Source: Roseburia sp. (lineage in GTDB: Bacteria; Bacteroidota; Bacteroidia; Bacteroidales; Bacteroidaceae). Taken from it: a stretch of 33,423 bases of DNA. The stretch covers positions 1-33,423 of the forward strand of contig JAMPEL010000025.1 of the NCBI GenBank assembly GCA_023665185.1, read 5' to 3'. This document shows, in pieces, positions 15,287 to 23,918 of this stretch; position 1 is the stretch's first letter, and every line of letters begins with the position of its first letter. The notes below the pieces were generated by a model. That model saw nothing but the letters and a program-made list of their open reading frames with translations. It did no database searches and was not told the DNA's origin. The translations under genes were made by a program, and so were the position numbers.

Positions 15287-15724
15287 ATGATGAAGATTCA
15301 AATAATCAACAAGTCACATCACGAGTTGCCGGCTTACTCCACCACACTGTCTGCCGGAATGGATTTAAGAGCCAATATCAACGAGCCGATAGTGCTTGCG
15401 CCAATGCAACGCACACTGGTCCCTACGGGATTATACATGGCCCTTCCTGCCGGATACGAGGCGCAAGTGCGCCCGAGAAGCGGACTTGCTATAAAGAGAG
15501 GTATCACAGTGCTCAACAGTCCGGGAACAATTGATGCCGACTATCGCGGTGAGATATGCGTCATATTGGTCAATCTCTCCACCGAGCCGTTTACAATCAA
15601 TGATGGCGAAAGAATCGCCCAGATGGTTGTGGCGAGACACGAGACCGTGGAGTGGTCTGTGGCAGAGACACTGGACGAGACAACACGCGGAGAGGGAGGA
15701 TTCGGACACTCGGGAACAAAATAA
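15287..15724 (+). CDS. dut: dUTP diphosphatase
   Basis: The enzyme hydrolyses dUTP to dUMP and pyrophosphate, keeping uracil out of DNA and feeding dTMP synthesis. The 145-aa product shows the trimeric dUTPase motifs in order: AGMDLRAN (I), [11 protein letters not shown] (II), [11 protein letters not shown] (III), ERIAQMVV (IV) and the C-terminal arm GGFGHSGTK (V). The start is one of two adjacent ATGs (15287 or 15290). An upstream in-frame ATG at 15212 lies almost at the predicted transcription start and encodes nothing family-like. It is the first gene of a four-gene unit. Confidence 0.97.
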   Translation: MMKIQIINKSHHELPAYSTTLSAGMDLRANINEPIVLAPMQRTLVPTGLYMALPAGYEAQVRPRSGLAIKRGITVLNSPGTIDADYRGEICVILVNLSTEPFTINDGERIAQMVVARHETVEWSVAETLDETTRGEGGFGHSGTK

Positions 15725-15798
15725 GCGGAAACCTGTACCGCAAGAGAGAAAGAATATCATCTATACCGCACGAGGAAAGAGACAGAATTTTCACGATA

Positions 15799-17562
15799 AT
15801 GAAAACATATATCATCACATTACTGATGGCTGTCGCCGCAATATGCCCGGAACGTACATACGGCATGGCAGACGGCAATCGCAGCACTGAGCCGGCAGAC
15901 ACCCTCCATCTCAGCCACGAGATGCAGCGCAAGTTCGACTATATATTCTTCGAGGCGCAAAGGCAGCGGCAGCTTGGCAATCATGCCGCCACTTTCGACC
16001 TGCTGACCTATTGCCGGGAGATGGACCCACAGTCGGCAGCCGTCTGCTATGAGCTGTCGAACTATTGGCTTTATCTGAAAGAAGAGGCAAAAGCAAGAGA
16101 GTGTCTGGAACAAGCCGTTGCCCTGGAGCCTGACAACTACTGGTACAAGAACGCGCTTGTAAGATTCTACATGGGCAAAAGCCTCATGGACGAGGCACTG
16201 CCTGTGCTTGAAGGCATGATAGAGCAGTTTCCTGAAAAGAGCGAGTTGCTGATGATGCTTATGGGCATATACCACGACAAGCAGGATTATGCCAATGTGA
16301 TAAAGACGCTCAACCGACTGGAGACAAAAGAGGGCAAGAGCGAGCAACTGAGCATGGAGAAGTTCAGAATCTATGTGCAGATGAAAGACGAGAAAAACGC
16401 GTTCAAGGAGATGAGCGACCTTGCGGCGGAATATCCCAACGACCTGCGCTACAAGGTGCTGATTGGCGACTTGTATCTTGACAATGACAAGCCGGAACAA
16501 GCTTACAGGATTTACAAGGAAGTGAGCGACATCGACCCCGCAAACATAAATGTGATGCTCTCACTGGCTTCTTATTATGAGAAGACGGGCGACAACGAGC
16601 TTTATCAGAAACAGCTTGAGCAACTTGTGTCCAATCCGCAACTTGACAAACAGACCCGCCTGTCGCTCATGAACAGTTTTGTGTATCAGGACGTACAGAA
16701 CGGCGGCGACTCCGTAAAAATACTCCGTCTGTTTGAGAAGGCTCTGGAATCGCCTCAGACAGATGTGGCAATGACCGAGCTGTGCGTCAGATACATGGTC
16801 ACAAAAAAAATGCCGCAGGCAGAAATCAAACCGTTGCTATACAACATGTTGGAGATTGACCCTGAGAACGACCTTGCCCGCAACCAGCTGCTCTCGTATG
16901 CCTTGCAGGAGGAAGACACGATGGGAATCATACATATCTGCAAACCTGCCACCGAGTATGGAGCTGACGACCCTGTGTATTACTATTATCTGGGAATAGC
17001 CTATTTCCAGCAAGACAGCACACAGCTTGCCATAGAGGCATTGCGCGGCGGACTGGCACATGTGGACGAGAACAGCAGCGTGACACTGCTAACCAACTTG
17101 TATTCAATCTTGGGCGACTTATACCATGAGGCGGGCGAGGACGAGAAGGCATTCGAGGCATACGACTCTTGCCTGATTTACAGACCCGATGACGCGCTTG
17201 TGCTGAACAACTATGCTTATTACTTGTCGCTCCACAAACGCGACCTCAAGAAAGCGGAGGAAATGAGCGCAAGGTCTCTGGAGAAAAGCGGCGACAACCC
17301 GACTTATCTCGACACCTTCGCATGGATACTGTTCCAGCAGAAAAGATACAGTGAGGCGCAAGTGTACATCGACAGCGCACTCGTGCTGCTCGGCGACAGC
17401 ATCACCAAAGAGGACGCAAACATCGTGGAACATGCGGGCGACATATATTTCAAAGCCGGACGGAAGGAGCAGGCTGTCGACTGGTGGAAGAAAGCCCGTG
17501 AGCTGAATGGCGGAAAGGCTTCGGAAGCATTGGAACAGAAAATAAGAAAACAGAAACTTTAA
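15799..17562 (+). CDS. Periplasmic tetratricopeptide-repeat protein
   Basis: The 587-aa protein begins with a signal peptide (MKTYIITLLMAVAAICPERTYG) followed by about a dozen TPR-like helix pairs. Examples are AKARECLEQAVALEPDNYWYKNAL and the C-terminal group from residue 440 on (GDLYHEAGEDEKAFEAYDSC, NNYAYYLSLH, AWILFQQKRYSEAQVYIDSA). TPR arrays hold protein partners together. The start at 15799 is chosen because it begins the signal peptide; an in-frame frame back to 15652 only overlaps dut. The dut-TPR-DUF4292-M23 order suggests an envelope scaffold working with the two downstream proteins, which is inference. Confidence 0.88.
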   Translation: MKTYIITLLMAVAAICPERTYGMADGNRSTEPADTLHLSHEMQRKFDYIFFEAQRQRQLGNHAATFDLLTYCREMDPQSAAVCYELSNYWLYLKEEAKARECLEQAVALEPDNYWYKNALVRFYMGKSLMDEALPVLEGMIEQFPEKSELLMMLMGIYHDKQDYANVIKTLNRLETKEGKSEQLSMEKFRIYVQMKDEKNAFKEMSDLAAEYPNDLRYKVLIGDLYLDNDKPEQAYRIYKEVSDIDPANINVMLSLASYYEKTGDNELYQKQLEQLVSNPQLDKQTRLSLMNSFVYQDVQNGGDSVKILRLFEKALESPQTDVAMTELCVRYMVTKKMPQAEIKPLLYNMLEIDPENDLARNQLLSYALQEEDTMGIIHICKPATEYGADDPVYYYYLGIAYFQQDSTQLAIEALRGGLAHVDENSSVTLLTNLYSILGDLYHEAGEDEKAFEAYDSCLIYRPDDALVLNNYAYYLSLHKRDLKKAEEMSARSLEKSGDNPTYLDTFAWILFQQKRYSEAQVYIDSALVLLGDSITKEDANIVEHAGDIYFKAGRKEQAVDWWKKARELNGGKASEALEQKIRKQKL

Positions 17563-17576
17563 TCAGCAACTGAAAC

Positions 17577-18428
17577 ATGAAACAGTCTATCAAATCATAC
17601 ATATTGCCACTCAGCCTGCTTGCCCTGATACTGTCGGCGACCTCGTGCGGATCTTCGCAGAAAGGGATAATCAAAGGAAACAACATTCCCGAAATGTCGG
17701 CATTCTCACCCGATGCGTATTTCAGTCTGGTGAAGAGCAACGACTCGAAAGAGAAGGACATCACGGCAAAAATCAATGTGACTATCTCGTCAGGCAGCAA
17801 GTCGATGAGCACAAACGGCACACTGAAAATGAAAAAGGACGATGTCATACAGGTATCTCTTGTCGACCCTATTCTGGGAATGATGGAGGTAGGAAGAATG
17901 GAATTCACCCGCAGTAAGGTGCTTGTCATCGACCGCATCAACAAGCAGTATATTGATGTGCCATACGAGGATGTCGATTTTCTGAAGAAAGCGAACATCG
18001 ATTTCAACACCTTGCAGTCGCTGTTCTGGAACGAGGTGTTTGAACCGGGAAACAAACAGCCGAAAGCATCAGCGTTCACCTACAAGGACAATGGCGACGG
18101 CAGTTTGGAAATGGGATATACGGACAAAATATTGGCTTATAGTTTTGACACGGAAAAACAAACCGGCATACTGAACAAGACGAAAGTGACGGATACGAAG
18201 TCCCAAAGTTACCAAATGCGTTTCGATTATGGCAACTTTACGGATTTTGAAGGCAACAAGTTTCCGAAAGAACTGACATTATCGTTCACATCCGGCACTA
18301 AGTCGGCATCGCTGGCATTCAAGCTGTCGTCAATAAAAAACTCGTCCGACTGGGTAGCGCGTACAAGCATCCCGGCAAAATATCAGAAGGCATCGCCTGA
18401 AAAGATTCTCAAAATGCTCGTTAAATGA
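17577..18428 (+). CDS. DUF4292 lipoprotein
   Basis: The 283-aa product has a lipoprotein signal peptide with LSATSC (Cys24). The body alternates beta strands (ITAKINVTISSGSKSMS, DDVIQVSLVDPILGMMEVGRMEF, VLVIDRINKQYIDVPYEDV), matching the DUF4292 pattern. This pattern recalls the LolA/LolB half-barrel that carries lipoproteins, and a LolB-like role has a structural rationale but is not shown here. The gene starts 14 bp after the TPR gene and its stop overlaps the next ATG (ATGA), so translation is probably coupled. Confidence 0.82.
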   Translation: MKQSIKSYILPLSLLALILSATSCGSSQKGIIKGNNIPEMSAFSPDAYFSLVKSNDSKEKDITAKINVTISSGSKSMSTNGTLKMKKDDVIQVSLVDPILGMMEVGRMEFTRSKVLVIDRINKQYIDVPYEDVDFLKKANIDFNTLQSLFWNEVFEPGNKQPKASAFTYKDNGDGSLEMGYTDKILAYSFDTEKQTGILNKTKVTDTKSQSYQMRFDYGNFTDFEGNKFPKELTLSFTSGTKSASLAFKLSSIKNSSDWVARTSIPAKYQKASPEKILKMLVK

Positions 18429-19867
18429 AACAACGGATACTCATCATCCTACTCTGCCTGTGTACCGTCGCCACCGCTTCATCACAGACCAAGAGGAAGA
18501 CTACAGTCAAGAAGAAAGCCGCCACTACCGTGGTAGACAAGAAGACAAAACTGAGAAAGGAGGCGGCAGCAGCTCAAAACAAGCGGAAACAGTCGCAACA
18601 GCAAGCTGCCAACCTCAACCGCTCCATAAAAGCGAACTTGGACAGTGTGCTTATCCTGGACAACCGGATAGGCAGGCAGCAAGCATCCATCGATAGTCTG
18701 AACGCGGAGATTACGCGCCTCAACAGGCTGGTATCCACCTTGCAAAAAGAATTGTCGCAACTGGAAAGAGAGCTTAAAACCAAAAAGGAAAGTTATGCAA
18801 GTGCCATTATAAGGTTGCGACGGCACCGCAGTGTACAAAACAAGATGATGTTCATTTTCTCTGCCGACAACTTCGCGCAGATTATACGGCGCATGAGGTA
18901 CCTGCAGGAATATGCCACATACCAGAAAGCGCAGGGTGTCCTCATCAAGGAGAAACAACAGGAAGTGAAGGAAAAACAGAACGAATTGCTTGCCGCAAAA
19001 GCACAGAAGCAGAAAAGCCTGCAAACGGTGGAGGCAAACAAACTCGCGCTGACCAATCTGAAAAACAGTTGTCAGAAGAAGATTGATTACCTGAACAAGA
19101 ATCTGACAACCGTACAGCGTCAAATTACAGAGTACCAAAAACAGGAAGCCTCGCTCAATGCCGAGATTGACCGCATCATCAAACAGGAGATTGAGGCGGA
19201 GCGCAAACGCAAGGAAGAGGCGGCACGCAAAAAGGCGGAAGCGGAAAAGAGGGAAAGAGAACGCAAGCTGGCAGAGGCAAAGGCAGCCAAAGAACGCGCG
19301 CTCGCAGCACAAAAGGCGGCGAAAAGCGAGGCGGAAAAGAAAGCGGCCAAAAAGGAACTGGAACGCGCAGACAAGGATGTGCGCACGGCGGAGAAGAACA
19401 ACAAAGAAGGCGAGAAAATTGCAGCTTGGAAATCGGACAACAGCAGCGATGCGCGTCTTTCATCAAATTTCGCAAGCAACAAGGGAAAACTCCCTATGCC
19501 TGTAACCGGCTCTTACTCTGTTGTCGGACATTATGGCAAATATACAGTGTCGGGATTGAGAAACGTACAACTCGACAACAAGGGAATAGACATACGCGGA
19601 CAACAAGGAGCGGCGGCACGCGCCATCTTCGACGGAGAGGTGTCGTCAGTATTCCAATACGGCACAAGCTACATTGTCATGCTCCGACACGGAAGCTACA
19701 TTTCCGTATATTCGGGACTCTCGTCCGTAAGCGTAAAAAAGGGACAAAAGGTATCGACCCGACAAACATTGGGAAATGTGGGCAAGGATGCCAACGGCAA
19801 TACAGTGTTGCATTTCCAGTTGAGAAAAGAAAGCACACGGCTCAACCCCGAGCAATGGGTGAGATAA
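18425..19867 (+). CDS. EnvC-like murein hydrolase activator, degenerate M23
   Basis: The 480-aa protein has a signal peptide ending in ASSQ. A long coiled coil (about 45-340) with Lys/Glu/Ala-rich heptads follows, then a C-terminal LytM/M23 domain (about 370-480). The zinc site is incomplete: the HxxxD position reads NKGID (Asn385 for His, Asp389 kept) and the final HxH reads VLH (Val461, His463). Such domains do not cut peptidoglycan but activate amidases, as EnvC does for AmiA/B in E. coli at cell separation. The layout of signal peptide, coiled coil and dead LytM domain is exactly that of EnvC. It ends the dut operon. Confidence 0.9.
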   Translation: MKQRILIILLCLCTVATASSQTKRKTTVKKKAATTVVDKKTKLRKEAAAAQNKRKQSQQQAANLNRSIKANLDSVLILDNRIGRQQASIDSLNAEITRLNRLVSTLQKELSQLERELKTKKESYASAIIRLRRHRSVQNKMMFIFSADNFAQIIRRMRYLQEYATYQKAQGVLIKEKQQEVKEKQNELLAAKAQKQKSLQTVEANKLALTNLKNSCQKKIDYLNKNLTTVQRQITEYQKQEASLNAEIDRIIKQEIEAERKRKEEAARKKAEAEKRERERKLAEAKAAKERALAAQKAAKSEAEKKAAKKELERADKDVRTAEKNNKEGEKIAAWKSDNSSDARLSSNFASNKGKLPMPVTGSYSVVGHYGKYTVSGLRNVQLDNKGIDIRGQQGAAARAIFDGEVSSVFQYGTSYIVMLRHGSYISVYSGLSSVSVKKGQKVSTRQTLGNVGKDANGNTVLHFQLRKESTRLNPEQWVR

Positions 19868-19895
19868 AACAGAACGACGGGCGAGATAAAATTTG

Positions 19896-19957
19896 GAGGT
19901 TATAAGACTACAGCCATTTCTTCTTAGAAAGGCTCGAATCTTATAGCCTCTTTTCTA
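19896..19957 (+). terminator. dut operon terminator
   Basis: GAGGTTATAAGA (19896-19907) pairs with TCTTATAGCCTC (19939-19950) with one G-U pair, plus an inner AGCC/GGCT stem. It is followed by TTTTCTATT. Confidence 0.75.
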
Positions 19958-19975
19958 TTCTGAGATATTCAAGAC

Positions 19976-20047
19976 ATGCAATTTATGCATAATATTCACT
20001 TCAAAAAGAAAAAATATGCATATAAATTGCATGTTTATGCAATTTAT
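19976..20047 (+). promoter_or_regulatory. Putative ArgR operator (palindrome plus extra half-site)
   Basis: ATAAATTGCAT (20022-20032) and ATGCAATTTAT (20037-20047) form a perfect 11-bp inverted repeat around GTTT. A third copy of ATGCAATTTAT lies at 19976-19986, and ATGCATA boxes occur between. The palindrome ends 4 bp before the -7 box, where a bound hexamer would block RNA polymerase. The A/T-rich TGCAt..aTTCA layout resembles ARG boxes of other bacteria; binding by the adjacent argR product is inferred. Confidence 0.65.
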
Positions 20048-20051
20048 TCAC

Positions 20052-20059
20052 TACATTTG
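20052..20059 (+). promoter_or_regulatory. argR operon -7 box
   Basis: TACATTTG matches TAnnTTTG, with a TTG at 20027-20029 (22-bp gap, long). The predicted start near 20063 leaves a leader of about 23 nt before argR. Confidence 0.6.
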
Positions 20060-20085
20060 CCACGTTTTTTCATAACAATACCATT

Positions 20086-20559
20086 ATGGGAATAAAAGAC
20101 TCACGATTAGACGCAATAAAACTTATCATATCGAGCAGGAAAATAAGCAATCAGGACGAACTGCTGTCCGCACTTGCTGACAAGGGCTACAAACTGACAC
20201 AAGCCACTCTTTCACGCGACCTCAAACAGTTGAAAGTGGCAAAAGCCATATCCAAAGGCGGCATTCCCCACTATGTGCTTCCCGACCATGCGATGTTCAG
20301 ACGCATCAGAGAGAGCCAGTTGCCGGAGGAGGCAATGAAGCGCAGCGGATTCATCTCCATACGCTTCTCTGGAAACCTTGCGGTGGTCAGGACACGTCCC
20401 GGATATGCAAGCAGTCTGGCATCCGACATTGACCATGCGGAGATTGAGCCTATTTTGGGCACTATCGCAGGCGATGACACCATATTGGTCATACTTGAGG
20501 AAGGATGCTCAAAGGAAGCCGTAAAAGTAGCCCTCTCACAGATAATACCGATAGATTAG
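20086..20559 (+). CDS. argR: Arginine repressor
   Basis: ArgR is a hexameric repressor that senses arginine. The 157-aa product is standard length. The N-terminal winged helix (about 8-70) includes [20 protein letters not shown] and [11 protein letters not shown], the recognition region. The C-terminal oligomerisation and arginine-binding domain (about 85-157) contains [12 protein letters not shown]. It is the first gene of an arginine-biosynthesis unit and lies directly downstream of a strong palindromic operator, so it probably represses itself together with the genes below. Confidence 0.95.
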   Translation: MGIKDSRLDAIKLIISSRKISNQDELLSALADKGYKLTQATLSRDLKQLKVAKAISKGGIPHYVLPDHAMFRRIRESQLPEEAMKRSGFISIRFSGNLAVVRTRPGYASSLASDIDHAEIEPILGTIAGDDTILVILEEGCSKEAVKVALSQIIPID

Positions 20560-20608
20560 AGCAATAATACCTATTAATTTAAATAGCAAAGATATATAAA
20601 GGAAAGAA

Positions 20609-21253
20609 ATGGAATATGATGATGGTATAAAGGTCGTTGTCGCCGATGCCTCACACGAAAAGTATGTGGACATAATCCTTGCCACAATAACCGACTCGGC
20701 AAAGAAGCGCGGCAGCGGCATCGCTTCACGAACACATGAATATCTTGCCACCAAGATGCGCGAGCGCAAAGCAATCATTGCTCTTGCCGGAGAAGAAGAG
20801 GAGTTTGCAGGATTCTGCTACATTGAAAGTTGGGGCAACAAAGAGTATGTGGCGAACTCAGGACTTATCGTTGTCGAGAAGTTCCGCAATCACCATCTTG
20901 CCACCCGCATCAAGCAGACAGCTTTCACACTCAGCCGTCTGCGGTGGCCTAAAGCCAAGCTTTTCGGTCTGACAAGCCAGATGGCGGTAATGAGAATCAA
21001 CACTGCGCTCGGCTATGTGCCGGTAACATTTGCGGAACTGACACAAGACGACGCATATTGGGCAGGCTGCGGAACTCCTGAAAATCCGTGTTGCATTAAC
21101 TGCGATGTCCTCGCACGCTCAAAACGCAAATACTGTATATGCACGGCCATGCTGTTCGACCCCAAAGACCATGAAAGCGAGCCGCTTCCGGTACAGCTAC
21201 CTCCCGAAGTAGTGGAAATGGCACAAAAAGCGGCGAAGATGAATTTAAGGTAG
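20609..21253 (+). CDS. GNAT acyltransferase of the arg operon, candidate N-acylglutamate synthase
   Basis: The 214-aa protein has a GNAT core: AIIALAGEEEEFAGFCYIE, NSGLIVVEKFRNHHLATRIKQ (CoA-binding loop in loose form) and MAVMRINTALGYVPV. A Cys-rich segment follows (GCGTPENPCCINC, KYCICTAM; six Cys in about 35 residues). No classical argA or argJ is visible, and a GNAT at this position between argR and argG is typical of Bacteroides. There the pathway uses N-succinylated intermediates, and this GNAT has been linked genetically to the first step. The likely reaction is acylation of glutamate from succinyl- or acetyl-CoA; the acyl donor is inferred. Confidence 0.75.
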   Translation: MEYDDGIKVVVADASHEKYVDIILATITDSAKKRGSGIASRTHEYLATKMRERKAIIALAGEEEEFAGFCYIESWGNKEYVANSGLIVVEKFRNHHLATRIKQTAFTLSRLRWPKAKLFGLTSQMAVMRINTALGYVPVTFAELTQDDAYWAGCGTPENPCCINCDVLARSKRKYCICTAMLFDPKDHESEPLPVQLPPEVVEMAQKAAKMNLR

Positions 21254-21404
21254 AAATTCTGCCATATATGACGCAGACGGCTCCATTAAGACGACCTATC
21301 CGGAAGATTCTCTTCCCACAACGCAATCCTTATGCTGCCGTAACGGAACAATGGCGCAATACCTATTATAATAGTAAGACAATCTAAAAAAAAGAATCAT
21401 AAAA

Positions 21405-22613
21405 ATGGAACAGACAAAGAAAAAAGTCGTCGTGGCATTCAGCGGCGGCCTTGACACATCATACACAGTGATGTACCTCGCAAAAGAAATGGGTTATGAG
21501 GTTCATGCCGCATGTGCCAACACAGGCGGTTTCAGTGCAGAACAACTGAAGACCAACGAGGAAAACGCATACAAACTGGGAGCTACCAAGTACGTCACTC
21601 TCGATGTGACTCAGGAATACTATGAGAAGAGTCTGAAGTACATGGTCTTCGGCAACGTGCTCCGCAACAACTGCTATCCCATATCGGTGTCTTCAGAGCG
21701 TATATTCCAAGCCATTGCCATAGCAAGATATGCAAAAGAAATCGGTGCGTCGGCAATCGCACACGGCTCTACAGGCGCCGGCAACGACCAGATACGTTTC
21801 GACATGACATTTCTCGTCATGGCACCGGGAGTGGAAATAATCACGCTCACACGCGACAAGAACCTGACCCGCAAGGAAGAGGTTGACTATTTGAACGCGC
21901 ACGGATTCAACGCAGATTTTGCCAAACTGAAATACAGCTATAATGTAGGCATCTGGGGTACCAGCATCTGCGGTGGCGAGATACTCGATTCCAATCAGGG
22001 ACTTCCTGAATCCGCTTATCTGAAACACCCGACAAAAGAAGGTCCTGAGCTTCTGAAATTAGGATTCAAGCATGGAGAGCTTTGCTCTGTAAACGGAGTA
22101 GAATATGAGGACAAGATACTTGCCATACAGAAAGTAGAGGAGATTGGAGCCGCATACGGTATCGGGCGCGACTGCCATGTGGGCGACACCATCATAGGCA
22201 TCAAGGGACGCGTAGGTTTTGAAGCCGCTGCCCCTATGCTCATCATCGGCGCACACCGTTTCCTTGAGAAATATACGCTGTCCAAATGGCAGCAATACTG
22301 GAAAGACCAGGTAAGCAACTGGTATGGCATGTTCCTGCACGAGAGCCAGTATCTCGAACCTGTCATGCCGGACATCGAGGCAATGCTGACAAGCTCGCAG
22401 CGCAATGTCAATGGTGTTGTCACACTGGAGCTTCGTCCGCTCTGCTTCCAGACAGTAGGCGTCGACTCTCCAGACGACCTCGTGAAGAACAAGTTCGGTG
22501 AATACGGCGAAGTGCAGAAAGGCTGGACAGCAGAAGACGCAAAGGGCTTCATCAAAGTCACTTCCACTCCGCTCCGCCTCTACTACACTTGCCATCCGGA
22601 CGAGGAAAGATAA
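21405..22613 (+). CDS. argG: Argininosuccinate synthase
   Basis: The enzyme condenses citrulline and aspartate with ATP cleavage, the penultimate step of arginine synthesis. The 402-aa product has the N-type ATP pyrophosphatase loop AFSGGLDTS (11-19), the conserved AHGSTGAGNDQIRFD, and the citrulline/aspartate-binding stretch TIIGIKGRVGFEAAA. It is full length for the family. It follows the GNAT gene after about 150 bp with no clear terminator. Confidence 0.97.
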   Translation: MEQTKKKVVVAFSGGLDTSYTVMYLAKEMGYEVHAACANTGGFSAEQLKTNEENAYKLGATKYVTLDVTQEYYEKSLKYMVFGNVLRNNCYPISVSSERIFQAIAIARYAKEIGASAIAHGSTGAGNDQIRFDMTFLVMAPGVEIITLTRDKNLTRKEEVDYLNAHGFNADFAKLKYSYNVGIWGTSICGGEILDSNQGLPESAYLKHPTKEGPELLKLGFKHGELCSVNGVEYEDKILAIQKVEEIGAAYGIGRDCHVGDTIIGIKGRVGFEAAAPMLIIGAHRFLEKYTLSKWQQYWKDQVSNWYGMFLHESQYLEPVMPDIEAMLTSSQRNVNGVVTLELRPLCFQTVGVDSPDDLVKNKFGEYGEVQKGWTAEDAKGFIKVTSTPLRLYYTCHPDEER

Positions 22614-22698
22614 CACCCGACATCCTGACAAAGAGAGGGTGTACGGCCGACAGACCGTCACAACAAAAGGCTAACAATTCATTCACACCATATCAGTT

Positions 22699-22911
22699 AT
22701 GGATACAAACAGCAAAAAACTCGTGCGCCCTCTCACAGGACGTATGCTTGGCGGAGTCTGCGCAGGACTTGCCAACTATTTAGGTATGGACCCTACAGTG
22801 ATACGCGTCATCTACACCCTTATGACCGTATTCACCGCATTCTCAGGAATTATCGTTTATATCATCCTGCTCTTCATCATTCCTGAAGAGCCAAACATAT
22901 ACAGACAATGA
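22699..22911 (+). CDS. Small PspC-domain membrane protein
   Basis: The 70-aa protein is almost entirely a PspC domain: KLVRPLTGRMLGGVCAGLANYLGMDPTVIRVIYTL, then a hydrophobic helix (about 38-62) and the end IPEEPNIYRQ. PspC-domain proteins take part in envelope-stress responses, but stand-alone versions of this size have no assigned function. Its stop codon overlaps the argC start (ATGA), so it is cotranscribed and probably coupled in translation with arginine genes it has no known link to. Confidence 0.9.
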   Translation: MDTNSKKLVRPLTGRMLGGVCAGLANYLGMDPTVIRVIYTLMTVFTAFSGIIVYIILLFIIPEEPNIYRQ

Positions 22912-23900
22912 TAAGAATCGGCATACTTGGCGGAGCCGGATACACAGGCGGAGAGCTTGTCCGGCTTCTGCTCAACCATCCGGAAGCGGAGATTGTATTT
23001 GTGAACAGCGGCTCGAATGCCGGCAACAAAATCACGGATGTACACGAAGGGCTAATTGGCGAGACAGACATGGTATTCACCGATGAGATGCCTTTCGACA
23101 AAACAGACGTGGTGTTTTTCTGCTTCGGACACGGCAAGAGCGAGGCATTCCTCAAGGAACACACCATTCCTGCCGGAGTGAAAATCATAGACCTTGCCCA
23201 AGACTTCCGCATTGCGGCTCCTACGCACGACTATGTGTATGGTCTGCCGGAAATACATAAAAAGGAAATCGCACAGTGCAGCCATCTCGCCAATCCAGGC
23301 TGCTTTGCCACCTGCATACAGCTCGGACTGCTCCCACTGGCAAAGGCAGGACTGCTGACAAACGATGTGGCAGTGAACGCCATTACCGGCTCGACAGGAG
23401 CGGGACAGAAGCCCGGCGCCACCACACACTTCTCATGGCGCAACAACAACATGAGCGTGTACAAGGTGTTCACCCACCAGCATCTGCACGAGATACGTCA
23501 GTCGCTCACAGAGCTGCAAGGACACTTGGAGGCAAGTATCGACTTCATCCCTTATCGCGGCGACTTCGCCCGCGGAATCTTCTGTACAGAGGTGGTCAAG
23601 TTTGAAGGTGAGGAAGGAACTCCTGCCAACCCTACCGGCGAACAGCTTGCCGACATGTACAAGTCGTTCTATGCCACAGCGGCCTTCACACACTACTCCG
23701 ACAAAGCCATTGACCTGAAGCAGGTGGTCAATACGAACAAAGCCCTTGTCCATATTGACAAGTTCGGCAACAAGGCAGTCATCACCTGCGCCATCGACAA
23801 CCTGCTCAAAGGCGCGGTAGGACAAGCCGTACAGAACATGAACCTTATGTTCGGCATTGACGAGACAGCAGGACTCCGCCTGAAACCGTCCGCTTTTTAA
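22908..23900 (+). CDS. argC: N-acyl-gamma-glutamyl-phosphate reductase
   Basis: The enzyme reduces the acylated glutamyl phosphate to the semialdehyde with NADPH. The 330-aa product begins with the nucleotide-binding GILGGAGYTGGEL (5-17). It has the catalytic Cys132 in NPGCFATC and the downstream GSTGAGQKPG and HRHxHE-type HQHLHEI segments. It overlaps the pspC-like gene by 4 bp. In this phylum the acyl group may be succinyl rather than acetyl; the sequence alone does not decide. Confidence 0.96.
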   Translation: MIRIGILGGAGYTGGELVRLLLNHPEAEIVFVNSGSNAGNKITDVHEGLIGETDMVFTDEMPFDKTDVVFFCFGHGKSEAFLKEHTIPAGVKIIDLAQDFRIAAPTHDYVYGLPEIHKKEIAQCSHLANPGCFATCIQLGLLPLAKAGLLTNDVAVNAITGSTGAGQKPGATTHFSWRNNNMSVYKVFTHQHLHEIRQSLTELQGHLEASIDFIPYRGDFARGIFCTEVVKFEGEEGTPANPTGEQLADMYKSFYATAAFTHYSDKAIDLKQVVNTNKALVHIDKFGNKAVITCAIDNLLKGAVGQAVQNMNLMFGIDETAGLRLKPSAF

Positions 23901-23918
23901 CCTCAAAAAACAAGAATC

